Origin: an uncultured Lachnospiraceae bacterium
GTDB taxonomy: Bacteria > Bacillota > Clostridia > Lachnospirales > Lachnospiraceae
Direction of reading: 5' to 3'
Assembly: GCA_902767065.1 (NCBI GenBank)
Contig: CACXFW010000281.1
Location: forward strand, 1-15,283
DNA length: 15,283 nucleotides
Shown here: in pieces, positions 1-7,073 of the stretch
How positions within the stretch are numbered: the first letter of the stretch is position 1
Layout: each line of letters opens with the position of its first letter
The notes under the pieces: generated by a model
What the model was told of the DNA's origin: nothing
Databases searched by the model: none
The model's input: only the letters and a program-made list of their open reading frames with translations
Program-made: the position numbers and the translations under genes

Positions 1-103
1 ACTAGTATAACCGGCAATGTATTTTGTCCGCGAGTATACTGTTCACTGCCCTGTGCCTGCAGCCCCCGTGAGGAACCAGAGCCCGCTTCCGCCGGGCTGA
101 CCG
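1..103. other. Non-coding stretch downstream of ribF, to window edge
   Basis: I see no gene here. Read on the minus strand this follows the ribF stop codon. A 6-bp inverted repeat (arms 80-85 and 93-98, 7-nt loop) could form a small hairpin after ribF, but no T-run follows it, so it is a poor intrinsic terminator. Two copies of TATACT occur on the minus strand (4-9 and 33-38). They resemble -10 boxes, but I found no convincing -35 partner for either. In many Firmicutes rpsO follows ribF, so a promoter for a gene beyond the edge is possible but cannot be shown from this window. Confidence 0.3.
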
Positions 104-1069
104 CTAACCCTGACTGGTCGCTGACCGGGGTTTTGTCCTGCGGCTTTCAATACTCCCGGACTGCAGAATCTGCCTGGCACGCTCCTTATCCCTCCCGATC
201 TGCTCTATCAGCTCTTCCAGACCGGAAAACCTTCTCTCAGGTCTGATATAGGAGATCAGGTCACATGTCACCGTTTCCCCGTATAGATCGCAGTGATAGT
301 CAAACAGGGTCGTTTCAGCCTTGCGCGTCTTTCCGTCGACGGTTGGCCGGATCCCGACATTGGTGATTCCTTTTTGCCTTGTATCGTCCGGAAGATGGGT
401 TATGGAAGCATAGACTCCGTCAGGCGGCAGGAGCTTTTGCAAGTCGGGATGGACGTTGATCGTAGGGTTGCCGATCTGTGTTCCGAGATGATGACCATGC
501 ATGACCGTCCCTGAGACCGGATACGGTCTTCCGAGAAGTGCTGTCACGAGCTCCATGTTGCCTGCCTCGAGCGCATTCCGCACTCTGGTCGAACTCACAT
601 CCGTCCCAGACAGCTGCTCCTTCTTCACGATCTGCGGATGGAACCCATAGAGTTCACCAAGCTTTTGAAGAAGCAGGACATTGCCCTTCCGGCCATGTCC
701 GAAGGCAAAATCTGTTCCGACGCAGACATACACGGCATGCAGGGTATTCACGAGAACGTCTCTGACAAACTCCTCTGCCCCCATGCGCATAAACTGCTCC
801 GAGAAGGGGCATTCCACCAGATAATCAACGCCAAGCGTCTGAAGGAACCTTGCCCGTTCCTCATGGCTCAGAATGGTTTTTTCACCCGTCTCGATCGCGA
901 AAACAAGACTCGAAAGCGAATGATTCCGCGCATAATCCGTCATCTGCCGGATCAGCTTCACATGCCCGATATGGACTCCGTCGAACTTGCCAAGCGCCGC
1001 CGCGGTTAAGACAGTCCCGCATCCTGATACATAGTCACTGTAATCTTCTATACCGTGAAATCTCTTCAA
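104..1069 (-). CDS. ribF: Bifunctional riboflavin kinase / FMN adenylyltransferase
   Basis: This cytosolic enzyme phosphorylates riboflavin to FMN and then adenylates FMN to FAD. With the start I chose it is 321 residues, a normal RibF length. The N-terminal nucleotidyltransferase domain shows GKFDGVHIGH at residues 27-36 and SSTRVR at 159-164. The C-terminal riboflavin kinase domain has the glycine-rich loop ending in GNPT (about 187-203), where most relatives have a phenylalanine in place of that asparagine, and a conserved YIRPERRF-like segment near the end. The frame stays open upstream into truB, but that extension has no family similarity. I start at the TTG at 1069, which is 9 nt after a GAGG and puts LKRFHGIEDY where relatives begin. 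The gene lies 40 bp after truB and is the last of the operon in view. The final 15 or so residues are a basic tail. The family call is secure; the exact start is likely. Confidence 0.93.
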   Translation of the reverse strand: MKRFHGIEDYSDYVSGCGTVLTAAALGKFDGVHIGHVKLIRQMTDYARNHSLSSLVFAIETGEKTILSHEERARFLQTLGVDYLVECPFSEQFMRMGAEEFVRDVLVNTLHAVYVCVGTDFAFGHGRKGNVLLLQKLGELYGFHPQIVKKEQLSGTDVSSTRVRNALEAGNMELVTALLGRPYPVSGTVMHGHHLGTQIGNPTINVHPDLQKLLPPDGVYASITHLPDDTRQKGITNVGIRPTVDGKTRKAETTLFDYHCDLYGETVTCDLISYIRPERRFSGLEELIEQIGRDKERARQILQSGSIESRRTKPRSATSQG

Positions 1070-1078
1070 GCAATCATA

Positions 1079-1083
1079 CCTCA
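1079..1083 (-). promoter_or_regulatory. Ribosome binding site deciding the TTG start of ribF
   Basis: On the minus strand TGAGG lies 9 nt before the TTG at 1069. An ATG between them is out of frame and stops after three codons. No in-frame ATG lies at the expected N-terminus, so TTG is the best start. Confidence 0.6.
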
Positions 1084-1109
1084 GGGAATTGTGTCGTACT
1101 GCCGGCTGT

Positions 1110-2009
1110 TCAGAGAAACATCCTGTACGGAACGTATCGCTTCTTCTCAGGCTCAAATCTGTAAAGAGCCAGAAAAGTCCCGTCTGCTGTGCACAGGCGG
1201 ATCAGGTCGCCACAGCCCCGCTCAGGAAGGAACAGTTCACCTAATGTCAGAGCATTTCCATTCCGGAGCTTCTTCTCCGCTTCAGGGGAAGGCGTCCGCA
1301 CGCGAAGGTGATCCAGATACAGTTCCTCCGGCAGGACAATCCGCTCCAGGATCCGGCCATTGGCCGCCAGCTTTTCGATCTCATCCAGCTTTATGGCATC
1401 CTCCAGGAAGAATCCGCCTGCCCTTGTCCTGACGAGGGAATCCATCGCTGCCCCGCAGCCAAGGAGAGCGCCGATGTCATGGCACAAAGTCCGGATATAG
1501 GTTCCCTTGGAACAATCAACCTCGATCCAGACCCTGGGGAGATCCATTTTCCTGATCCGGATATCCGTTATCTTTACAAATACCTTGCTGCGTACAACTT
1601 CCTTTCCCTCCCGGGCAAGTTCATACAGCCTTTTCCCGTTCACCTGCTTGGCGGAATACATCGGAGGCAGCTGTTCATATCCTCCTTTGAACGAAAGAAC
1701 TGCCTGCCTGACGGCGTCCTCTTCCGGCAGCGCTCTTTCCCATCGGGACAAGACCGTCCCGGTCAAATCCTGTGTATCAGTCGTGACTCCCAGAAGCATA
1801 GACGCCAGATATGACTTCTCATGACGCATGATCTCATCCGACAGCCGCGTAGCGGTCCCCAAAAGAACCGGCAGGACGCCGCTGGCAGCCGGATCCAGAG
1901 TCCCGGCATGCCCGATCTTTCTCTGGCCGAGAATGCCGCGAAGCTTCGCGACTACGTCGTTGCTTGTGTAGCCAGGCTCCTTATATACATTCAGAATTCC
2001 GCTCAGCAT
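1110..2009 (-). CDS. truB: tRNA pseudouridine(55) synthase
   Basis: TruB isomerises uridine 55 of the tRNA T-loop to pseudouridine and helps tRNA fold. The 299-residue protein is a standard length. The catalytic motif GHAGTLDP is at 33-40 with the nucleophile Asp39, the same number as in well-studied TruB proteins. Conserved family segments follow: KSYLASMLLGVTTDTQD near 65-81, PPMYSAKQVNGKRLYELAR near 115-133, and CSKGTYIRTLCHDIG near 165-179. The C-terminal 70 or so residues match the position of a PUA-like RNA-binding region. The start is an ATG preceded by AAGGA, 20 bp after the nrnA stop. Its place between nrnA and ribF is the usual Firmicute order. Nothing is missing or broken. Confidence 0.96.
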   Translation of the reverse strand: MLSGILNVYKEPGYTSNDVVAKLRGILGQRKIGHAGTLDPAASGVLPVLLGTATRLSDEIMRHEKSYLASMLLGVTTDTQDLTGTVLSRWERALPEEDAVRQAVLSFKGGYEQLPPMYSAKQVNGKRLYELAREGKEVVRSKVFVKITDIRIRKMDLPRVWIEVDCSKGTYIRTLCHDIGALLGCGAAMDSLVRTRAGGFFLEDAIKLDEIEKLAANGRILERIVLPEELYLDHLRVRTPSPEAEKKLRNGNALTLGELFLPERGCGDLIRLCTADGTFLALYRFEPEKKRYVPYRMFL

Positions 2010-2029
2010 GATCCTTAAGATCCATCCTC

Positions 2030-3004
2030 TTACCTGCTCATTTGCGACGAAGGCAGAAGCTGCTTCTCCACCTGAGCCGCGATATTATTCACGACGTCAT
2101 GGACGCCGCCGTTGATTGTGCAGCCCGCAGCCCTGACATGGCCGCCTCCCTGAAAATAAAGCGCGACCTTCGAAACGTCGACCTTTCCGTTAGACCGCAT
2201 GCTGACCTTGTATCTGCGCGTCTGCACCTCATACAGAAAGACAGCGACCTCCACCCCTCTGGTTACCCTAAGCTGCTGTACGATTCCGTCCAGATCCTTC
2301 GGCTCGATCTGGTAAAACTCCATATCCTTCTGACGGATGGCGCTGAAGATCAGCTTCCCGTCCATCATCAGGATGCTCTCGGCCAGAGCTCTGCCAAGCA
2401 CCTGGTTCTGGATGTAGGTCTTCAGGAAGAATGTCTCATCACAGATCCGGGAGAAATCAATCCCCGTATCCATCAGCCACCCACCGACCATCATGGTTCT
2501 GCTGGAGGTACAGCTGTACTGAAAGACGCCGGTATCATGAGCGATTCCCATATACAGCGGCTCTGCAATCTGTCTTGTGATCCGTTCCCTGCCAATCATC
2601 AAAGCAACCAGCTCACTGGCAGAGCTTGCCTCCGGCTGGATCTCACAGATCATGCCAAACCCGTCGTTCGAGACATGATGATCAATCACAACGGTATTCT
2701 TCGCCGCCTGAAAATATGCCCCGGAGCTTCCCAGCCGTTCCAGATCGCTGCAATCCAGGGCAAAAAAGACATCGTGAGGCTCCTCTATGGGATAATCATG
2801 AATGACATCCTGTGAACAGGATACGAATCGAAAGGAATCAGGATATCTGTCCTCCAGATAGACCTTTGCATCGATGGAGGGATAGTAAGTCTTCAAAAAC
2901 AGGTAAAGCCCCATGCAGCTGCCATAGGCATCTCCATCCGGCTTCACGTGTCCGCAGATCCCCACTCTCTTCGCTTTGTCCAGAATGTGATCCAGAGAAA
3001 TCAA
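2030..3004 (-). CDS. nrnA: DHH-family oligoribonuclease / pAp phosphatase
   Basis: NrnA-type enzymes degrade 2-5-mer RNA fragments and remove the 3'-phosphate of 3'-phosphoadenosine 5'-phosphate, using two metal ions. The 324-residue protein carries all DHH motifs: GHVKPDGDAYGS near 18-29 (His19, Asp23, Asp25), an ALDCSD motif near 82-87, VIDHH near 110, GIAHDTG near 152, and the DHHA1 signature GGGHVRAAG near 286-294. The gene overlaps the rbfA stop by 4 nt in the arrangement TTGA, so its start codon is TTG. A GGAGG lies 9 nt upstream inside the rbfA 3' end, which supports this start and suggests translational coupling. This is the normal position for the gene between rbfA and truB. The family is clear; substrate preference is inferred from relatives. 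Confidence 0.93.
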   Translation of the reverse strand: MISLDHILDKAKRVGICGHVKPDGDAYGSCMGLYLFLKTYYPSIDAKVYLEDRYPDSFRFVSCSQDVIHDYPIEEPHDVFFALDCSDLERLGSSGAYFQAAKNTVVIDHHVSNDGFGMICEIQPEASSASELVALMIGRERITRQIAEPLYMGIAHDTGVFQYSCTSSRTMMVGGWLMDTGIDFSRICDETFFLKTYIQNQVLGRALAESILMMDGKLIFSAIRQKDMEFYQIEPKDLDGIVQQLRVTRGVEVAVFLYEVQTRRYKVSMRSNGKVDVSKVALYFQGGGHVRAAGCTINGGVHDVVNNIAAQVEKQLLPSSQMSR

Positions 3005-3423
3005 TCCTCTTCTCCTCCTTCCGGCTCTTCCTGATCCGGCTCCGCAGAGGATAGAACATGCCTTGACGCATCCTGCGCGATCACTTCATCTATCCTCCTT
3101 GACATTCCGACACCGTAGGCAATGGAATCATCCGCAATAAAACGAACCGTCGGGGTATTGCGCAGGTTTACGATTCTTGCCAGCTCACGCCGGATGAACC
3201 CCTCCGCACTGTTCAGTCCCTCGATCGTCCGGTCCAGGGCCTCCATATTTCCGAGAACGGAGATATAAGCCTTACAGGTCTTCAGGTCCGGAGCCACCTC
3301 AACCTTCGTTACGCTGGTCATCGGATCGATTCTCGGATCCTTGAGCTCATGCATGACGATCTCCTGAAGCTGTCTGCGGACCTCTTCATTGATCCGGATA
3401 CTTTTGATACTGTTCTTACGCAT
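3001..3423 (-). CDS. rbfA: 30S ribosome-binding factor A
   Basis: RbfA binds the immature 30S subunit and assists the final maturation of the 16S rRNA 5' region. The protein is 140 residues from the ATG at 3423, which follows AGGAG by 4 nt. The frame continues upstream to a GTG at 3465, but MRKNSIKSIRINEEV is the usual RbfA beginning, so the 14 extra residues are not expected. The KH-like core is recognisable from INEEVRRQLQ through the HELKDPRI segment, CKAYISVLG and the LRNTPTVRFIADDSI segment. An acidic tail of about 20 residues (DQEEPEGGEED at the end) follows the core. The gene sits 55 bp after infB and overlaps nrnA by 4 nt. Confidence 0.94.
   Translation of the reverse strand: MRKNSIKSIRINEEVRRQLQEIVMHELKDPRIDPMTSVTKVEVAPDLKTCKAYISVLGNMEALDRTIEGLNSAEGFIRRELARIVNLRNTPTVRFIADDSIAYGVGMSRRIDEVIAQDASRHVLSSAEPDQEEPEGGEED
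3014..3018 (-). promoter_or_regulatory. Ribosome binding site deciding the TTG start of nrnA
   Basis: The minus strand reads GGAGG, then 9 nt, then TTG at 3004. The site lies inside the last codons of rbfA, so ribosomes finishing rbfA would arrive beside it. No in-frame ATG fits the conserved N-terminus. Confidence 0.7.
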
Positions 3424-3478
3424 TTTTCTCCTGAATATCGCAATAATGATGTAACTGTTCAGCACCCGTCACACAAAC

Positions 3479-6466
3479 TCAGCTGCGTGCGACCTCAACC
3501 ATCATGTAAACCTCGACCTGGTCGCCTTCCCGGATCTCGCTGAAGCCGTCAAATACAAGTCCGCATTCATATCCGGCGCGAACCTCCTTGACATCGTCCT
3601 TGAAACGCTTGAGCGACGCGATGGATCCGTCAAAGACCTGCGCACCGTCGCGGGTTATGCGTGCCCTCGATCCTCTCTGGACAATGCCGTCCAGGACGTA
3701 GGAGCCTGCTATGTTCCCGACTCCGCTGGCCTTGAAGATCTGGCGGATCTCCACATGTCCTGTAACCTTCTCTTCGTAGACCGGCTCAAGCATGCCCTTC
3801 ATGGCGTTTTCAACATCGTTGATCGCGTCATAGATCACCTTGTAGAGCCTGATGTCAACGCCTTCATGCTCTGCGGTGGACTTCGCCTGCACGTCCGGCC
3901 GCACGTTAAATCCGATGATGATCGCATTGGAAGCGCTGGCAAGTGTTACGTCGGATTCGTTGATCGCGCCGACCGCGGAATGGATGATCTTGACGATCAC
4001 TTCTTCGTTGGAAAGCTTAAGCAGGCTCTGACGGAGCGCTTCCACGCTGCCCTGCACATCCGCCTTCACGATCAGGTTCAGATCCTTCAGGGTGCCTTCC
4101 TTGATCTGGTTGAACAGATCATCCAGTGAAGTCCTTCTGCGGGATTCTTCGATCATCTTCTCCTTGCCGACTGTGATAAACGTAGCGGCAAAGCTCTTGG
4201 CCTCCTTCTCTGTCTCCGGAGACGTAAAGATCTCGCCCGCGCCGGGAACATCCGAGAAACCAATCACCTCAACCGGCATGGAAGGACCGGCTTCCTTCAC
4301 CCGTCTTCCCTTGTCATCCGTCATCGCACGGACCTTGCCGAAGCAGGATCCCGCATCGATCGGGTCACCTACATGCAGGGTACCCTTCTGGATCAGGAGG
4401 GATGCCACCGGGCCTCGGCCTTTATCAAGCTTCGCCTCGATGACAAGACCCCTCGCACGGCGGTTCGGATTGGACTTCAGTTCCATGACGTCCGCCGTCA
4501 GCAGGATCATTTCCAGCAGATCGTCAATTCCTTCGTGGGACTTGGCGGAAACGGGAACCATGGTGGTGCTGCCGCCCCAGTCTTCCGCGATCAGCTCATA
4601 CTCTGTCAGCTCCTGCTTGACCCTGTCGATATTCGCACTGGGCTTGTCGATCTTATTGATCGCCACGATAATCTCGATTCCGGCTGCCTTCGCATGGTTG
4701 ATAGCTTCCACGGTCTGCGGCATGACACCGTCGTCCGCCGCAACGACAAGAACGGCGATATCCGTAGAGTTCGCGCCTCTCATACGCATGGCTGTAAATG
4801 CCTCATGGCCGGGCGTATCGAGGAAGGTAATGGTCCTGTCGTTGTAATGGATGACAGACGCACCGATATGCTGCGTGATTCCGCCGGATTCCCTGTCGGT
4901 CACATGCGTGTCACGGATCGCATCCAGAAGCGAAGTCTTACCATGGTCAACATGACCCATGACGCAGACGACCGGAGGCCTTGCGACCATATCGTCCTCA
5001 CTTTCCTCCTCTTCCTTGAGAAGGTCTGCGATCAGGTCCGTCTTCTCCTCATGCTCGCACAGGATCTCATACTCAACGGCTATCTCCTCAGCCTCCTCAT
5101 AGGTGAGGTCGGAGTTCATCGTAAGCAGCTTGCCGTCCATAAACAGCTTCTTGATGATCTGGGAAGCCTGGACCTTCATCTTATCCGCCAGTTCCTTGAG
5201 TGTAATATGATCCGGAAGGATGATGGTCTTGATCTTCTCCTCAACCTTTACCGGCTCGGCCTTGGCGACAGAAGCGGCCTTATTCGGATCCTTGCGGCGG
5301 CGTCCGGTCTGGACGCGGTCATTCGCATCAAACCGGTTGTACTTCTCGTTGCGGTCCTTCCCCTCTCTTCTTCCGTTTGTATTCTTTCCACGGTTCTGGG
5401 AATTCTCCCGGCTTGAATCAAACCGGTTTCTGGAAGACGTATTCCGGCCCTGACCGCCTTTCCCTGACGCAGTGCCCGGCTTCGCCGGGGCAGCCGGAGC
5501 CTGTCCGGGTCTTTGCGCAAATCCTGTGCCCTGCTGTCTGGTCTGCTGCTGGCTGTTTCTCGAACGGTCAGACTGATTCGCCCGTCTGCCCTCAGCAGAC
5601 CTTGTGTCCTGGCGCGAAGATGCTCTCTCCGATCCTTTTTCTCCGGAAGACGGACGTCTTGCCCCCGGACCTGTCTGCGCGGAAGGTCTTCTTGGCGTGC
5701 TGTTTCCCTGTCCCTCGCTCCTGATGGAAGACTGAGCGGGTGCCTCTCTTCTTCCCGAAGACGCGGATGCTGCCGTCTGAACCTGAGCTAAGGTCTTCCC
5801 CATGCCGGCTGCGCCCGCCTGAACCTCCGGTTTTTGTACCGCACTGTGAGACGGCGCCGGCTGGGCAGTCTTTCCCGGCTGGACAGCAGAGGGTGCGACC
5901 GGTACAGGTGAAGGAGTCTTTCCCTGAGGGCTCGTCACCGCAGGACGAGGCTGTCCTTCCGGTCTTCTTCCCACAATAGCTCCCTGTCCTTCCGGCACAC
6001 GAAGCGAGCGTCCATTCGGATCAGCCGGGCGCATCTTCGGATCAACCGGACGGGCGTTCGGATCCAGAGGACGTCTTCTCGGCACGGGCCTTGCAGCCTG
6101 GGCAGCGGTATGCGCAACAGGAGATGCGCTTCTTTGCTGCGCCTGCTTGGTCGGCATCCGGGAAATGACTCCGCTGCGCGCATTTTCACGGCGAAAGACC
6201 GCGACGAACTTTTTCTTCTTCGGCGCACCCTCTTCACTGCCGGGAGCTTTCGCCAAAGCTTCCTTCCGCGCCGAAGGAGCAGCGCCCTGAGATGGAGCAG
6301 GCCTGGAGGGGGCAGTCAGCTTCTCCCTCACCTTCGCGGCAATGCTGTCATCGATCCCGCTGGCGGCCTTGACATCCACTATGCCCATCGCGGACAAAAT
6401 GTTTATCACGTCGCCGGAGGACTTATCAAGCTCCTTTGCAAGTTCATGTACTCTGATCTTTCCCAA
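3479..6466 (-). CDS. infB: Translation initiation factor IF-2
   Basis: IF2 is the GTPase that places initiator fMet-tRNA on the 30S subunit and promotes subunit joining. The 995-residue protein begins with the IF2 N-terminal helical domain (1-50, IRVHELAKELDKS). A low-complexity region of about 310 residues (about 90-400) follows, rich in Arg, Gln, Ser, Pro and Ala. A second IF2_N domain lies at about 414-453. The G domain has G1 GHVDHGKT (504-511), G3 DTPGH (550-554) and G4 NKID (604-607), followed by domains II-IV. The start is TTG at 6466, 8 nt after GGAGG; no ATG fits the conserved N-terminus. Length is towards the long end for the family because of the disordered region, which contains a 21-bp triplicate. 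The gene follows ylxQ by 21 bp and precedes rbfA by 55 bp. Confidence 0.97.
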   Translation of the reverse strand: MGKIRVHELAKELDKSSGDVINILSAMGIVDVKAASGIDDSIAAKVREKLTAPSRPAPSQGAAPSARKEALAKAPGSEEGAPKKKKFVAVFRRENARSGVISRMPTKQAQQRSASPVAHTAAQAARPVPRRRPLDPNARPVDPKMRPADPNGRSLRVPEGQGAIVGRRPEGQPRPAVTSPQGKTPSPVPVAPSAVQPGKTAQPAPSHSAVQKPEVQAGAAGMGKTLAQVQTAASASSGRREAPAQSSIRSEGQGNSTPRRPSAQTGPGARRPSSGEKGSERASSRQDTRSAEGRRANQSDRSRNSQQQTRQQGTGFAQRPGQAPAAPAKPGTASGKGGQGRNTSSRNRFDSSRENSQNRGKNTNGRREGKDRNEKYNRFDANDRVQTGRRRKDPNKAASVAKAEPVKVEEKIKTIILPDHITLKELADKMKVQASQIIKKLFMDGKLLTMNSDLTYEEAEEIAVEYEILCEHEEKTDLIADLLKEEEESEDDMVARPPVVCVMGHVDHGKTSLLDAIRDTHVTDRESGGITQHIGASVIHYNDRTITFLDTPGHEAFTAMRMRGANSTDIAVLVVAADDGVMPQTVEAINHAKAAGIEIIVAINKIDKPSANIDRVKQELTEYELIAEDWGGSTTMVPVSAKSHEGIDDLLEMILLTADVMELKSNPNRRARGLVIEAKLDKGRGPVASLLIQKGTLHVGDPIDAGSCFGKVRAMTDDKGRRVKEAGPSMPVEVIGFSDVPGAGEIFTSPETEKEAKSFAATFITVGKEKMIEESRRRTSLDDLFNQIKEGTLKDLNLIVKADVQGSVEALRQSLLKLSNEEVIVKIIHSAVGAINESDVTLASASNAIIIGFNVRPDVQAKSTAEHEGVDIRLYKVIYDAINDVENAMKGMLEPVYEEKVTGHVEIRQIFKASGVGNIAGSYVLDGIVQRGSRARITRDGAQVFDGSIASLKRFKDDVKEVRAGYECGLVFDGFSEIREGDQVEVYMMVEVARS
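6011..6073 (-). repeat. 21-bp tandem triplicate inside infB
   Basis: Three in-frame copies of a seven-residue unit, RPxDPxx, cover IF2 residues 132-152 (RPLDPNA, RPVDPKM, RPADPNG). The TTCGGA words on the plus strand are exactly 21 bp apart (6015, 6036, 6057). The repeat lies in the disordered region and changes length without changing frame. Confidence 0.85.
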
Positions 6467-6473
6467 ATCAACT

Positions 6474-6479
6474 ACCTCC
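6474..6479 (-). promoter_or_regulatory. Ribosome binding site deciding the TTG start of infB
   Basis: The minus strand reads GGAGGT followed, 7-8 nt later, by TTG at 6466. The next residues GKIRVHELAK are the standard IF2 N-terminus, so this rare start codon is well supported. Confidence 0.85.
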
Positions 6480-6487
6480 GCATACTG

Positions 6488-6796
6488 TTACGATTCAAGC
6501 AGCTTCCTGACGGATTTCGCAAAGCCGTCATCCAGAAGTGCCAGACTTGACCGTTCCGACCGGCCGATGCTGCGTCCAAGCTTCTCCTTGTCCGACAGCT
6601 CCACAACCGGTACCCGGTAAAACGCACCCATATTGTAAAACTTCTTCTTCGTGTTCTCTGAAGCATCCCCGGCGAGAATCACAAGGCACACACGGCCTTC
6701 CTTCACAGTCTTTTCCACCATGAATTCTCCGGATGCAAGCTTCCCGGAACGCTGTGAAAGCCCGAGAAGACTCAATATCTTCTTTTCATCAGCCAT
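6488..6796 (-). CDS. ylxQ: L7Ae-family RNA-binding protein YlxQ
   Basis: YlxQ belongs to the L7Ae/L30e/S12e family, small proteins that bind kink-turn RNA. The role in bacteria is not settled. The 102-residue protein is a normal family length. It shows the L7Ae-like pattern: an N-terminal helix with LGLSQRSGKLASGE, then VCLVILAGDASENTKKK (strand and helix with the family's A-x-D-A-S), then a VPVVEL strand and a C-terminal helix ending in KLLES. The ATG at 6796 overlaps the rnpM stop by 8 nt. I see no strong Shine-Dalgarno before it, so translation probably depends on coupling to rnpM. Position between rnpM and infB is the standard Firmicute order. Confidence 0.9.
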   Translation of the reverse strand: MADEKKILSLLGLSQRSGKLASGEFMVEKTVKEGRVCLVILAGDASENTKKKFYNMGAFYRVPVVELSDKEKLGRSIGRSERSSLALLDDGFAKSVRKLLES

Positions 6797-7073
6797 TGTG
6801 ATCTGTGCCCGCTTCTATGATCTCACGGAGCCTGTCATAGATCCTCTGATCAACCGCATATTTCAGATCCCGCGGCAGTCCCTTCCTCCTGACTGCGGCA
6901 TCCAGGCAGCTGAAGGATTTGCAGACATAGGATCCTCTGCCGTTTCTCTTCTGTGTCTCGTCAACCAGGACTTCCCCTTCTTTCGTACGGATCACGCGGA
7001 TCATCTCACTCTTTTGCTTCAGCACTCCGCAGCCTGCGCATCTGCGCAGGATCCGGGGATTAGGCGTCGACAT
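6789..7073 (-). CDS. rnpM: RNase P modulator RnpM (YlxR family)
   Basis: RnpM (formerly YlxR) is a small basic protein that in Bacillus has been reported to bind the RNase P RNA and modulate its activity. The protein is 94 residues from the start I chose. It has the family's early CxxC pair in RRCAGCG (about 12-15), an RVIR strand, and the signature GRGSYVC with a following KSFSC and AVRRKGLPR. An in-frame ATG at 7082 directly abuts AGGAGG and would leave no spacing, whereas the ATG at 7073 lies 9 nt downstream, so I use 7073. The gene overlaps the nusA 3' end by 14 nt and ylxQ by 8 nt, pointing to coupled translation. Confidence 0.92.
   Translation of the reverse strand: MSTPNPRILRRCAGCGVLKQKSEMIRVIRTKEGEVLVDETQKRNGRGSYVCKSFSCLDAAVRRKGLPRDLKYAVDQRIYDRLREIIEAGTDHNG

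Noticed and set aside
4..38. Two TATACT boxes on the minus strand as promoters after ribF
   Set aside because: Neither has a recognisable -35 element at 16-18 bp, and the downstream gene is outside the window.
1070..1156. RibF extended upstream into the truB 3' end
   Set aside because: The extra 29 residues have no similarity to RibF beginnings and overlap truB by 47 nt. A binding site fits the TTG at 1069.
4373..5416. A 347-codon open frame on the plus strand opposite infB
   Set aside because: It has no family features and overlaps the IF2 G domain and second N domain, which are unmistakable on the minus strand.
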